Below are positions 1-6,819 of a stretch of 40,287 nucleotides of DNA, one piece after another. Where the stretch lies: assembly GCA_001872605.1 (NCBI GenBank), contig MNXM01000238.1, positions 1 through 40,287 on the forward strand. The letters are read 5' to 3'. The notes beneath the pieces were generated by a model. It was not told the DNA's origin. It ran no database searches and saw nothing but the letters and a program-made list of their open reading frames with translations. The translations under genes and the position numbers were made by a program. This stretch comes from Armatimonadetes bacterium CG2_30_59_28 (lineage in GTDB: Bacteria > Armatimonadota > Abditibacteriia > CG2-30-59-28). Each line of letters starts with the position of its first letter. Positions within the stretch are counted from its first letter, which is position 1.

Positions 1-182
1 GGAATCTTATCTCCCACCACCTCAGCCATCTGCCAAGTATTCTTGCGATCCACCCGGGACAGCAGTCCCCGCAGATATTGCTTCGACTGTTCCCGGGATT
101 CGCTCCGTACAAAAAGGTGCGTAAACCGGGCGTGAAACGACTCAAACTCTTCTGCCCACGTCTCCAATTCCTGCTGCGTCAT
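1..182 (-). CDS. IS701-family-type transposase, N-terminal fragment cut by the window edge
   Basis: The minus strand reads from an ATG at 182 to the left window edge without a stop, giving about 60 residues. They include WAEEFESFHARF, LFVRSESR, YLRGLLSRVDRKN and TWQMAE. This spacing of Trp, Phe-His-x-Arg-Phe, Tyr-Leu-x-Gly-Leu-Leu and Arg-Lys-Asn is what I know from the N-terminus of IS701-type DDE transposases. The catalytic DDE residues lie outside the window. A perfect AGGAGG ribosome binding site (CCTCCT on the plus strand at 189-194) sits six bases upstream, and a strong promoter lies behind it, so the gene looks expressible. Its 5' side abuts a helicase gene that has lost its N-terminus. 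Family assignment is by recalled motif pattern, not by a search. Confidence 0.8.
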   Translation of the reverse strand, partial: MTQQELETWAEEFESFHARFTHLFVRSESREQSKQYLRGLLSRVDRKNTWQMAEVVGDKI

Positions 183-214
183 GTGCTGCCTCCTGTGCTA
201 CAATGCTGGCGTCA

Positions 215-243
215 ATTATAACCGGACAAGAGACGTAAAACAA
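215..243 (-). promoter_or_regulatory. Sigma70-type promoter of the transposase gene
   Basis: On the minus strand TTGTTT (238-243) is followed after exactly 17 bases by a consensus TATAAT (215-220). The ATG at 182 and its AGGAGG site lie a suitable distance downstream. The promoter points away from the truncated helicase, so it would not drive that gene. Confidence 0.7.
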
Positions 244-289
244 ATACGGTTGTAGTATTAAGGAGTTCAAGTACGCTCGATACAAGCCC

Positions 290-1951
290 TTGCTCTACTA
301 TCTCGGGGATACAACTGAGCAAGAATTGCAGGGCCAGCAAAACCTCGCCAAGTTCATGAAGATCCTTATGGTGAAACGGCTCGAAAGCAGCTTTCATGCT
401 TTCCGACTTACACTTGGCCGCTTCATTCGTTCCTACGAGCGGGTGATCTTGGAATACGGCAAGGGTCATGTTTATATCAGCAAGAAGCACATCAACAAAA
501 TCTTCGAGTTGCTGGAGATTGATGACCAGGAGTCCATTGAAAGACTCATCGAACAGGATAAGGCGCTCCGGTTGTCTGCGAAAGACTTCAGGCCCGAGTT
601 TATCCGAGACCTCAAGAGCGACCTGAAGATTCTTCAGGATGTCCGCGACTTGTGGGGCAAAATCAAGCGAGATCCCAAATGGGAGGCATTCCGAGACGTC
701 CTGAAATCCGATCCCAAACTGAAGGATGGCAAGCTGATCATCTTCACCGAGTCAAAGGAGACCGCGGAGTATCTCGCCGAGAGAATGCGCAAGGAGGTTG
801 AACCCAAAGCCCTTCTCTTCACAGGACTGTCGAACGAGGCGGCACATAAGAGCGTAATTGCCAACTTCGATGCCAATGCCTTCCAACCGCGCGACGACTA
901 CAGAATCCTCGTGAGTACGGAAGTCCTCGCCGAGGGCGTCAATCTGCATCGCTCGAACATCGTGATCAACTACGACATCCCGTGGAACCCGACGCGCCTT
1001 ATTCAGCGTGTAGGACGCGTCAACCGCGTGGACACCCAGTTCGACACCATCCACACCTACAACTTCTTCCCAACCGAGGAGGGGAACGATCTCATCAAGC
1101 TCAAGGAAGCAGCAGAAGCAAAGATCCACGCGTTCATCGAGATGCTCGGCGCAGATGCCCGTCTGCTGACTGAAGGAGAGGAGATCAAATCCCACGACCT
1201 GTTTGCCAGGTTGAACACGAAGAAGACGATCACAGGTGAGGGTGAAGAAGAGGACAGCGAGCTGGAATACCTCACCGAGATTCGCGGCGTGCGTGACAAC
1301 GCTCCCGAACTGTTTGCTAAGATAAAGCGGCTACCTAAGAAGGCGCGGTCAACCAGACTTTTGACCGCCGGGCCGGATTCCCTCGCGAACGAATTCCCTG
1401 CGTTGGTTACATACTTCCGACAAGGCAGACTCGACAAATTCTATCTAGCAGAGCCAAGCGATGGCGATCCGATCGAGTTGGATTTCATCACGACAGCCAA
1501 GGTTCTCAAGCCCGAGGATGAAACCGAGAAACGCCAGACAATCCCGAAGGACTTCTATGCCTTGTTGGACAGGAACAAGAAAGCCTTCCAGACTGCCACG
1601 AGTGCGGACGTTGATGACGCCATCCCAAGGCACAAAGGTGGCGCAAACGATGCCTACATACTGAAAAGGCTGAAAGCGAAGGAAATCCGCCGGTATGATG
1701 GCTTTACCGATGACGGCGAAATCTACATCGCACAGGTTATTCAACTCCTGAGCGATGGAGCCCTTCCAAAACCCACGACAAAGAAGGTTGCGGACTCACT
1801 GAAGAAGGAAAAGGAGCCTTTGAAAGTTCTGGGCATCCTTCGACGGGACATACCTTCAGAGTTCTTCCAACAGACTCGCTCGCAACAGACCTCTCACGCG
1901 CTCAGTCCGCGAGAGGTCATTCTCTCATCCTATCTGGTGGAGGCAAAATGA
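290..1951 (+). CDS. SNF2/superfamily 2 helicase, C-terminal remnant truncated by the IS
   Basis: This encodes the second RecA-like domain and C-terminal region of a SNF2-type ATPase. Visible motifs are LIIFTESKETAEYLAERM (motif IV region), STEVLAEGVNLH (motif V) and LIQRVGRVNR (motif VI). The Walker A and DExH motifs, and the whole first RecA domain, are missing. The first usable start is TTG at 290, but helicase-like sequence extends upstream in frame to about 263, which indicates truncation rather than a naturally short protein. Full-length relatives have about 900-1100 residues; 553 remain. The stop overlaps the start of the methyltransferase by 4 bp (ATGA at 1948), so the two were one operon. 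Helicase-methyltransferase pairs of this type occur in DISARM-like and type IIG-associated phage defence. Without Walker motifs it cannot be an active ATPase; calling it a pseudogene is reasonable. Confidence 0.85.
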   Translation: MLYYLGDTTEQELQGQQNLAKFMKILMVKRLESSFHAFRLTLGRFIRSYERVILEYGKGHVYISKKHINKIFELLEIDDQESIERLIEQDKALRLSAKDFRPEFIRDLKSDLKILQDVRDLWGKIKRDPKWEAFRDVLKSDPKLKDGKLIIFTESKETAEYLAERMRKEVEPKALLFTGLSNEAAHKSVIANFDANAFQPRDDYRILVSTEVLAEGVNLHRSNIVINYDIPWNPTRLIQRVGRVNRVDTQFDTIHTYNFFPTEEGNDLIKLKEAAEAKIHAFIEMLGADARLLTEGEEIKSHDLFARLNTKKTITGEGEEEDSELEYLTEIRGVRDNAPELFAKIKRLPKKARSTRLLTAGPDSLANEFPALVTYFRQGRLDKFYLAEPSDGDPIELDFITTAKVLKPEDETEKRQTIPKDFYALLDRNKKAFQTATSADVDDAIPRHKGGANDAYILKRLKAKEIRRYDGFTDDGEIYIAQVIQLLSDGALPKPTTKKVADSLKKEKEPLKVLGILRRDIPSEFFQQTRSQQTSHALSPREVILSSYLVEAK

Positions 1952-4188
1952 ACCGGGATCAGGCTCGCACCCTCATCCGAGAGACATTCACCCAGGCGTT
2001 CGACAAGGAGCGATTCCTCAACTTCGCCGGCAACCTTCTGAACCACGTTGACGAATCGAAGGCGTCCGCATGGAGCAGTCAGTACGTCAAGGATGCCTTC
2101 AGAGACCATGTTCAACGGTATGAACGCCTTGGCACATACACCTCACCGGATCGGGACAAACTCGACGTTCTCATTGTGCACCTGACTAAAGCCTCGAAAC
2201 TCGGACGCGCGAGAACGGCCATCCGCAACTTCGTCGCCGATCACCTCAAGACCCGAGATGAGAAGGAAGCGGCTCTGGTCGCCTTCGTCTCACCCACGGA
2301 ACAGCAATGGCGATTCTCCTACGTCAAGATGGAGTACGCCACCGTGGAAAAGGAGTCCGGCAAGGTGGGCGTGGAAACTCGTCTCACACCTGCCCGGCGC
2401 TTCTCCTATCTTGTCGGTGAGGGGGAAAGCTGTCACACCGCCCAAACACGGTTCCTCGGACTGCTCCAGAACACTGACACCGATCCTGTCCTTGCCAACA
2501 TCGAAGAAGCCTTTAGCGTCGAAGCGGTCACCAAGGAGTTCTTCACCGGATACGCGAAACTGTTCACAGGGATTCACAAGGATCTGGAGAATCTGGTAAC
2601 GAAAGACAAAACTATCCGCGATGAGTTCAAGGCAAAGTCCGTCAACACTGTGGACTTTGCCAAGAAGCTTATGGGGCAGATTGTGTTTCTTTACTTCCTG
2701 CAGAAGAAAGGATGGCTCGGAGTCCCCAAGGAAGGGGACTGGGGGAGCGGCCCGCACGACTTTCTCCGGCGGCTCGCCAACGGTGAGCACGGGAAATATA
2801 TCAACTTCTTCAACGATGTTCTCGAACCGCTTTTCTACGACACCCTTGCCACCGACCGCGGGCACGAGGCGTGGTGCAACCGGTTCAAGTGCCGCATTCC
2901 GTTCCTCAACGGCGGTCTGTTTGAGCCGCTGGGCGACTATGACTGGCGCAAGACCGACATCATCCTGCCTGACAATCTGTTCACCAACTCCGAGTTCGTC
3001 GAAGAAGGCATTGCGGGCACGGGGGTGCTCGATGTGTTCGACCGCTACAACTTCACTGTCAACGAAGCCGAACCACTGGAAAAAGAAGTCGCCATTGATC
3101 CCGAAATGCTCGGCAAAGTCTTCGAAAACCTGATTGAGGAAAACCGGCGCAAAGGTTTGGGGGCGTATTACACCCCGCGTGAGATTGTCCACTACATGTG
3201 CCAGGAAAGCCTCATCAACTACCTCGACACCGCGGTCAATGCCCGTCCCCTGTCGGCGACGGGGAACGGTCCGGGTGGGGGTGTGCCGCGCGCCGACATC
3301 GAAACCTTCGTCCACCTCGGCGAACAGATCTCTCACTACGAGTCGGTGGACACCAAGTACCGCATCAGGATGCCGCAGAGCATCGAGAAACACGCCCCGC
3401 TCATTGATGAGAAGTTGGCCAATATCACGGTATGCGATCCCGCCGTCGGGTCGGGCGCGTTCCCCGTGGGGATGATGGCAGAGATCGTGCGTGCCCGCTC
3501 CGCCCTCACGCCATACTTCAATGACGTTCACGAACGCACGCCTTACCACTTCAAGCGGCACGCCATCCAGAACTGCCTTTACGGTGTGGACATTGACCCC
3601 GGCGCGGTAGAAATTGCCAAACTCCGTCTGTGGCTCTCCCTCGTCGTTGATGAGGAGGACGTGAAACAAATCAAACCGCTGCCGAATCTTGATTTCAAGA
3701 TTGTTAGTGGCAACTCGCTCCTTGGAGTCGAGAAGACACTTTTCAACGAAAAACTGTTCCAGGAAATCGAAAGACTGAAACCGCAATACTTCGATGAGGC
3801 GAACACGACAAGGAAAGCCTCTTTGAAGAAGCAAATTGACAGCCTCATCCACAAACTCACGAGTGGCAAGCAGGTTTTCGATTTCGAAATCTACTTCTCA
3901 GAGGTGTTTCACCGCGGGTCTGGCTTTGACATTGTAATTGCTAACCCTCCATACCTCTTCTTGAGTGGAAAGGGCAGTCCAGTGCAGCAGTTAATCAAGG
4001 CCGGCAAGCACGAGCAGGCGAACGAAGTGAAAGCTCTACTTGATGTTTACTCACGCCGCTTTCCTCACTCCTCGCGCGGTTGTCGGGACTTTTACAAATG
4101 GTTTGTTGATCTTGCTTTCCATTTAGTCAAGCCGACTGGTGTCGTTTCGTTTATCACGCCGAATACCTACATCGTGCTAAAAAATTAG
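1948..4188 (+). CDS. Adenine-specific DNA methyltransferase (Eco57I/type IIG-like), N-terminal and catalytic part before an amber stop
   Basis: The protein has an N-terminal helical region, then an N6-adenine methylase fold. The AdoMet-binding motif I is at about residue 497 (CDPAVGSGAF) and the catalytic NPPY motif at 666-669 (IANPPYLF). It starts with ATG overlapping the helicase stop, so translation is coupled. The frame ends at TAG 4186-4188, right after TPNTYIVLKN, and continues without a shift as ADLRQILFSDNS to 5145. An uninterrupted gene would have 1065 codons, typical for large Eco57I-like or DrmMI/PglX-like methyltransferases. The catalytic domain is complete but the downstream target-recognition region is cut off, so specific methylation is probably lost. 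A sequencing error at 4186 is the main alternative. Confidence 0.85.
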   Translation: MNRDQARTLIRETFTQAFDKERFLNFAGNLLNHVDESKASAWSSQYVKDAFRDHVQRYERLGTYTSPDRDKLDVLIVHLTKASKLGRARTAIRNFVADHLKTRDEKEAALVAFVSPTEQQWRFSYVKMEYATVEKESGKVGVETRLTPARRFSYLVGEGESCHTAQTRFLGLLQNTDTDPVLANIEEAFSVEAVTKEFFTGYAKLFTGIHKDLENLVTKDKTIRDEFKAKSVNTVDFAKKLMGQIVFLYFLQKKGWLGVPKEGDWGSGPHDFLRRLANGEHGKYINFFNDVLEPLFYDTLATDRGHEAWCNRFKCRIPFLNGGLFEPLGDYDWRKTDIILPDNLFTNSEFVEEGIAGTGVLDVFDRYNFTVNEAEPLEKEVAIDPEMLGKVFENLIEENRRKGLGAYYTPREIVHYMCQESLINYLDTAVNARPLSATGNGPGGGVPRADIETFVHLGEQISHYESVDTKYRIRMPQSIEKHAPLIDEKLANITVCDPAVGSGAFPVGMMAEIVRARSALTPYFNDVHERTPYHFKRHAIQNCLYGVDIDPGAVEIAKLRLWLSLVVDEEDVKQIKPLPNLDFKIVSGNSLLGVEKTLFNEKLFQEIERLKPQYFDEANTTRKASLKKQIDSLIHKLTSGKQVFDFEIYFSEVFHRGSGFDIVIANPPYLFLSGKGSPVQQLIKAGKHEQANEVKALLDVYSRRFPHSSRGCRDFYKWFVDLAFHLVKPTGVVSFITPNTYIVLKN

Positions 4189-4233
4189 GCTGACCTTCGC
4201 CAAATCCTTTTCTCGGACAATTCGACTGATGTC

Positions 4234-5145
4234 TTGATAGATTTAGGTTTTGGGATATTTGAAATCCCAATCGTTCCTTCTGCTGTCTTTCTCGCGAGGC
4301 GAAACCGCTCGCAAAGGAGTGCGGTTGCATATTGTGATCTCAAGGAGGTCGAGCGCCCTATGCTTCTGCAACAGACAATTTCGACGCTGGTCGAGAAGAA
4401 TAAGCTGGACGTGCCGGTAAAGGGCACTGAGTTGCTTCTTTACAAACATCCTCTCGCCGAAAAACTTTATACAAGTTGCGACGCCACACTTCACAAGTAT
4501 GCCGTAATTTCAGAAGGAGAACACAACATGGTGGTCGATCCGCAGCGCGTCTCGGCAAAAGCTGACGGTAACACTATTCCTGTGATTCAAGATTCCCATC
4601 TGGGCCGCCTAACCCCGACTCGGATTGTCCACATTCCCAAAAGAGACTGTCCGAGTTTCGACCGCGACTTGCATTCGGGCGACAGATTTTTCCTCCGCAA
4701 GACGGGAGATAGAATAGTGGCTGCTCCACCGCCGAATTTTGATCTCGCTGTTGCGCATCAAAATGTTTACGTCGGCCACGCAAAAACCGAAGAGGCAAGT
4801 GTGCGCGTCGTGCTTGGTCTTTTGAATTCCTTGTTGCTAACTTTTCTCTACCAGAATGGGATTTACGGGCAGAAGGGGCGGACGCTCGCACAGTTTCGGA
4901 TCTACGCGTTGTATTTGTTACCCCTTCCCGATTTGCGCAACCTGCCCACGAAACCCATTTCCGATAAAGTTGCAGAAGTGTTGCGGGCGAAGCAGCGCGA
5001 TGCCGTGGCGGACACGCGCGCGTTGCAGCGGGAGATTGACCAACTCGTTTACAAGCTCTACGACCTGACGCCCGATGAAATCGAAATTGTGGAGAAGAGT
5101 GCGAAGTCGAAGGGCAAAAGTTCGGAACCACTCCCGGCTTGCTGA
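4234..5145 (+). CDS. C-terminal target-recognition part of the same methyltransferase, downstream of the amber stop
   Basis: This frame is the same as that of the upstream methyltransferase (both 1 modulo 3), separated only by TAG and 45 bases of open sequence. It carries the late part of the methylase fold, a TRD-like segment (SHLGRLTPTRIVHIPK, DRFFLRKTGD, VYVGHAKTEE), a conserved-looking NSLLLTFLY / GRTLAQFRIY / LPLPDL stretch, and a C-terminal helix that ends the typical Eco57I-like enzyme (REIDQLVYKLYDLT). It is very unlikely to be an independent gene: there is no convincing ribosome binding site before the ATT/ATG region and no separate domain start. Treat 1948-5145 as one broken gene. 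Codon use resembles the upstream part. Confidence 0.8.
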   Translation: MIDLGFGIFEIPIVPSAVFLARRNRSQRSAVAYCDLKEVERPMLLQQTISTLVEKNKLDVPVKGTELLLYKHPLAEKLYTSCDATLHKYAVISEGEHNMVVDPQRVSAKADGNTIPVIQDSHLGRLTPTRIVHIPKRDCPSFDRDLHSGDRFFLRKTGDRIVAAPPPNFDLAVAHQNVYVGHAKTEEASVRVVLGLLNSLLLTFLYQNGIYGQKGRTLAQFRIYALYLLPLPDLRNLPTKPISDKVAEVLRAKQRDAVADTRALQREIDQLVYKLYDLTPDEIEIVEKSAKSKGKSSEPLPAC

Positions 5146-5244
5146 TGCCTCCTGTCTTGTTTCTCGGTGCTGGATTCTCAAGCTGGGCTGCCGGTCTTCC
5201 GGCCGCCAGCCAGCGGGTGAACTCTGACATTCCCAAGATTTTTC

Positions 5245-5272
5245 TTGCGCGCCGTGGGATTTGTGCTATACT
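5245..5272 (+). promoter_or_regulatory. Promoter upstream of the small toxin-like gene
   Basis: TTGCGC (5245-5250), a 16-base spacer and TATACT (5267-5272), with an extended TG at position -14 (TGC before TATACT). It lies 68 bases ahead of the ATG at 5340. The 16-mer GTGGGATTTGTGCTAT that contains the extended -10 recurs exactly at 5847-5862. Confidence 0.55.
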
Positions 5273-5339
5273 CCGCTGCAATTGCAGCAGGGAGCGGTGG
5301 TTTTGAGGAAGCGGCGCGGGGTTTGGGCGGCGCGGGACA

Positions 5340-5651
5340 ATGAAAACGCTTATCGACTATCAAGGTCGTCCTGTCCGGCTGACTGAGGAGCGTCGGGAAC
5401 ATATTCTCGAACACCCGGAAATGGCCGGTTTGGAGGATGCCGTCGCTGATACGCTTCACGCCCCGGAGTTGGTCATTCGCTCTCAAACCGACGAGACGGC
5501 CACGCTGAACTACCGGTAATACCTGCGCACATGGGTCGGCGACAAGTGGCTGTGCGTCGTGGTAAAATATGCCGATGCGGATGCCTTTGTGTTAACGGCG
5601 TATCTCACCGACAAACCAAAGCGAGGCGAGGTGCTATGGCAGAAACCGTAA
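5340..5651 (+). pseudogene. Small toxin-like/BECR-type protein, interrupted by an in-frame TAA
   Basis: The reading frame starts at ATG 5340 (MKTLIDYQGRPVRLTEERRE), reaches TAA at 5517-5519 after LNYR, and continues in the same frame as YLRTWVGDKWLCVVVKYADA ending at TAA 5649-5651. Read through, it is 103 codons. The pattern (RLTEERxEHILEHPEM, then basic Tyr-Arg, then GDKWLCVVVKY and AYLTDKPKRGE) is that of small barnase/colicin E5/RelE-like nucleases often encoded next to DUF2283 genes. Its 3' end overlaps the start of the DUF2283 gene by 16 bases. The stop removes the second half of the fold, so the product is probably inactive. The family name is a recollection with moderate confidence; the break itself is visible. 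Confidence 0.65.
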
Positions 5652-5839
5652 AAGTCTGGTACGACGGGGACGGAGACTTCCTGGAAGTCCTTTTCTCCGA
5701 CAAGCCCGGCTTCATGCGCGAGACCGACAACGATGCGGTCATGGAGCGCGTGGACGAGCAAGGCAACCTCCTCGGCTTCTCCATCCTGCAAGTCAGCCGC
5801 GTCGCAAGACAGAAACCGCTCGTCGCTGAGCTGGTGTAG
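5636..5839 (+). CDS. DUF2283 family protein
   Basis: A 67-residue protein starting METVKVWYDGDGD-like (MAETVKVWYDGDGDFLEVLF) and continuing with VMERVDEQGNLLGFSILQVS, the characteristic pattern of DUF2283: a Tyr-Asp near the start, a Leu-x-Val/Ile strand, then 'D-x-x-G-x-L-x-G-hydrophobic-x-hydrophobic-hydrophobic'. Start chosen at ATG 5636; the longer frame from 5531 runs through coding sequence of the upstream gene. DUF2283 genes often lie beside small toxin-like genes and may act as their antitoxins, but the biochemical function is not known. Here the partner (5340-5651) is broken, which would leave an orphan antitoxin-like gene. It ends with TAG, evidence that TAG is a normal stop in this genome. 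Confidence 0.8.
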   Translation: MAETVKVWYDGDGDFLEVLFSDKPGFMRETDNDAVMERVDEQGNLLGFSILQVSRVARQKPLVAELV

Positions 5840-5856
5840 TGAAGCGGTGGGATTTG

Positions 5857-5865
5857 TGCTATGAT
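5857..5865 (+). promoter_or_regulatory. Possible extended -10 promoter element ahead of the tandem array
   Basis: TGCTATGAT, an extended -10 form, lies within an exact copy of the 16-mer GTGGGATTTGTGCTAT found in the promoter at 5254-5269. No recognisable -35 hexamer accompanies it. It would transcribe the 21-bp repeat array and perhaps the gene at 6329. Confidence 0.35.
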
Positions 5866-5883
5866 TCGCGAGAATTGGTGCGG

Positions 5884-6246
5884 TAGGCAGTGGGGACGGT
5901 AGTCTCCACGTGTAGTCTGGACAATCTCGCGTATGCTGAAGCCAGCTATGGGTGAGGGCGAGGCGGCTTTAGGTGTAGACATGGTCGGCTATATGCAGGC
6001 TGAGGTATTCTACATGTTGGGTTGCGGCCAGCCTGCACAAGCTGGCAGGAGCGATACGCAGGCTCGAGATGACTACAAGCAGGCTATGAGGAGGAAGGCG
6101 CAGGCGCGGGGAACCTCCACGCAGGCTGCGGGCGACCACACATAGGCTCGAGCAATCTACATACAGGCTGGGGGCAACTACACGTAGGCTGAAGCGCACT
6201 ATAGGTAGGCTGGACGGAACAATACGCAGGCTGGCGGCGGGTACAT
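5884..6246 (+). repeat. Degenerate 21-bp tandem repeat array (about 17 units)
   Basis: Units of exactly 21 bp begin at 5995, 6058, 6079, 6100, 6121, 6142, 6163, 6184, 6205 and 6226. The consensus is roughly GCAGGCTGGRGGCAACTACA plus C. Weaker copies extend the same phase back to about 5884 (starts at 5890, 5911, 5932, 5953, 5974). No indel breaks the 21-bp register over the clear part, although point changes are many. In one frame (ATG 5933) each unit reads as a heptapeptide close to YTQAGGN; several CAG codons have become TAG (6143, 6185, 6206), so the frame is closed three times. There are no unique spacers, so it is not a CRISPR array. This fills the 489-base gap between the DUF2283 gene and the gene at 6329. 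Confidence 0.8.
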
Positions 6247-6328
6247 GAAAGGGAGGATGGACTCCCGTTTACACTGGGAGGTGTGAATGGTAAGCGGGCA
6301 GGGAAAACCATCGACAGAAGGTTAGGTC

Positions 6329-6685
6329 ATGTCTACGATACCGGCTGGAAAGTTGGACAAACTGGCGTCGGATGCGGCGGCGTTCTGGGAGAATGATCTG
6401 GGAGCAGATTTCACAACCGCGGACGGCTTGAACCCTGTGCAGTTCAAGGCAAAGTCGCCCAGTCTGACAACTTCACGGGATGAGTTGGCCGCGATCAATG
6501 CGGACCAAAGGTCAAAATCGGAAGAGGTGGACGACAAGGAGGAAGACCTCCTCCAGTCCATCGTGAATCTGCGGAAGACGGTTGAGGTGAAGTTCGGGAA
6601 GAATTCCCGCCAGTACCTGAACGCTCCGAAAATCCCGCGATACCCGGCGAAGAAGAAGACGGACACCGGTTCGGGGACAAGCTGA
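6329..6685 (+). CDS. Hypothetical protein, helical, charged
   Basis: A 118-residue protein that I cannot assign to a family. It begins MSTIPAGKLDKLASDAAAFW, has a predicted helical, acidic middle (SKSEEVDDKEEDLLQSIVNLRKTVE) and a basic, proline-containing tail (PKIPRYPAKKK) followed by a flexible end. There is no signal peptide or membrane segment. A weak ribosome binding site (AAGGTTAGG) precedes the ATG. It sits between the tandem array and a long inverted repeat. Its codon use and third-position composition look coding. The charge layout could suit a protein or nucleic-acid binding role, but this is only a guess. Confidence 0.6.
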   Translation: MSTIPAGKLDKLASDAAAFWENDLGADFTTADGLNPVQFKAKSPSLTTSRDELAAINADQRSKSEEVDDKEEDLLQSIVNLRKTVEVKFGKNSRQYLNAPKIPRYPAKKKTDTGSGTS

Positions 6686-6711
6686 AGGGTGAGAGGAAGA
6701 AGTGTAAGAAC

Positions 6712-6792
6712 GGGGATAAGGGGATAGAGGGGATATGGGGATGGAACAAAGCCAAAAGAGCATCCCCTTATCTCCCCTATCTCCATATCCCC
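6712..6792. repeat. Long imperfect inverted repeat built from GGGGATA motifs
   Basis: The left arm 6712-6742 and right arm 6762-6792 are 31 bases each and pair at about 26 positions, leaving a 19-base loop. Both arms are themselves made of repeated GGGGATA/GGGATAG-type words, so several alternative pairings exist. It lies between the stop at 6685 and the start at 6820. The structure could end transcription of the gene at 6329 or be a dispersed palindromic element. No T-tract follows. Confidence 0.65.
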
Positions 6793-6819
6793 TCATGTTA
6801 CACCCACTGAGCACTTACC

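Larger units (their letters stand above)
1..261 (-). mobile_element. Probable end of an IS701-like insertion sequence
   Basis: The element holds the transposase start, its promoter and about 20 further bases. Helicase-like coding sequence resumes at about 263 (EFKYARYKPL in the plus frame), and an in-frame stop at 236-238 lies just upstream, so the element boundary should fall between 238 and 262. A TTAA at 258-261 matches the YTAR type of 4-bp target duplication known for IS701-family elements and is my best guess for the junction. I cannot see the other end, so neither the terminal inverted repeat nor the duplication can be confirmed here. Confidence 0.55.

Noticed and set aside
2290-3852. 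Long minus-strand open frame (520 codons) opposite the methyltransferase
   Set aside because: It is antisense to a gene with clear motifs and has no family pattern; a shadow of GC-rich coding sequence.
1948-5145. Complete DISARM or BREX system
   Set aside because: Only helicase and methyltransferase remnants are visible; no drmA/B/C, pglZ or brx-type gene follows.
5884-6246. CRISPR array
   Set aside because: Units are contiguous 21-mers with no spacers of independent sequence and no cas gene nearby.
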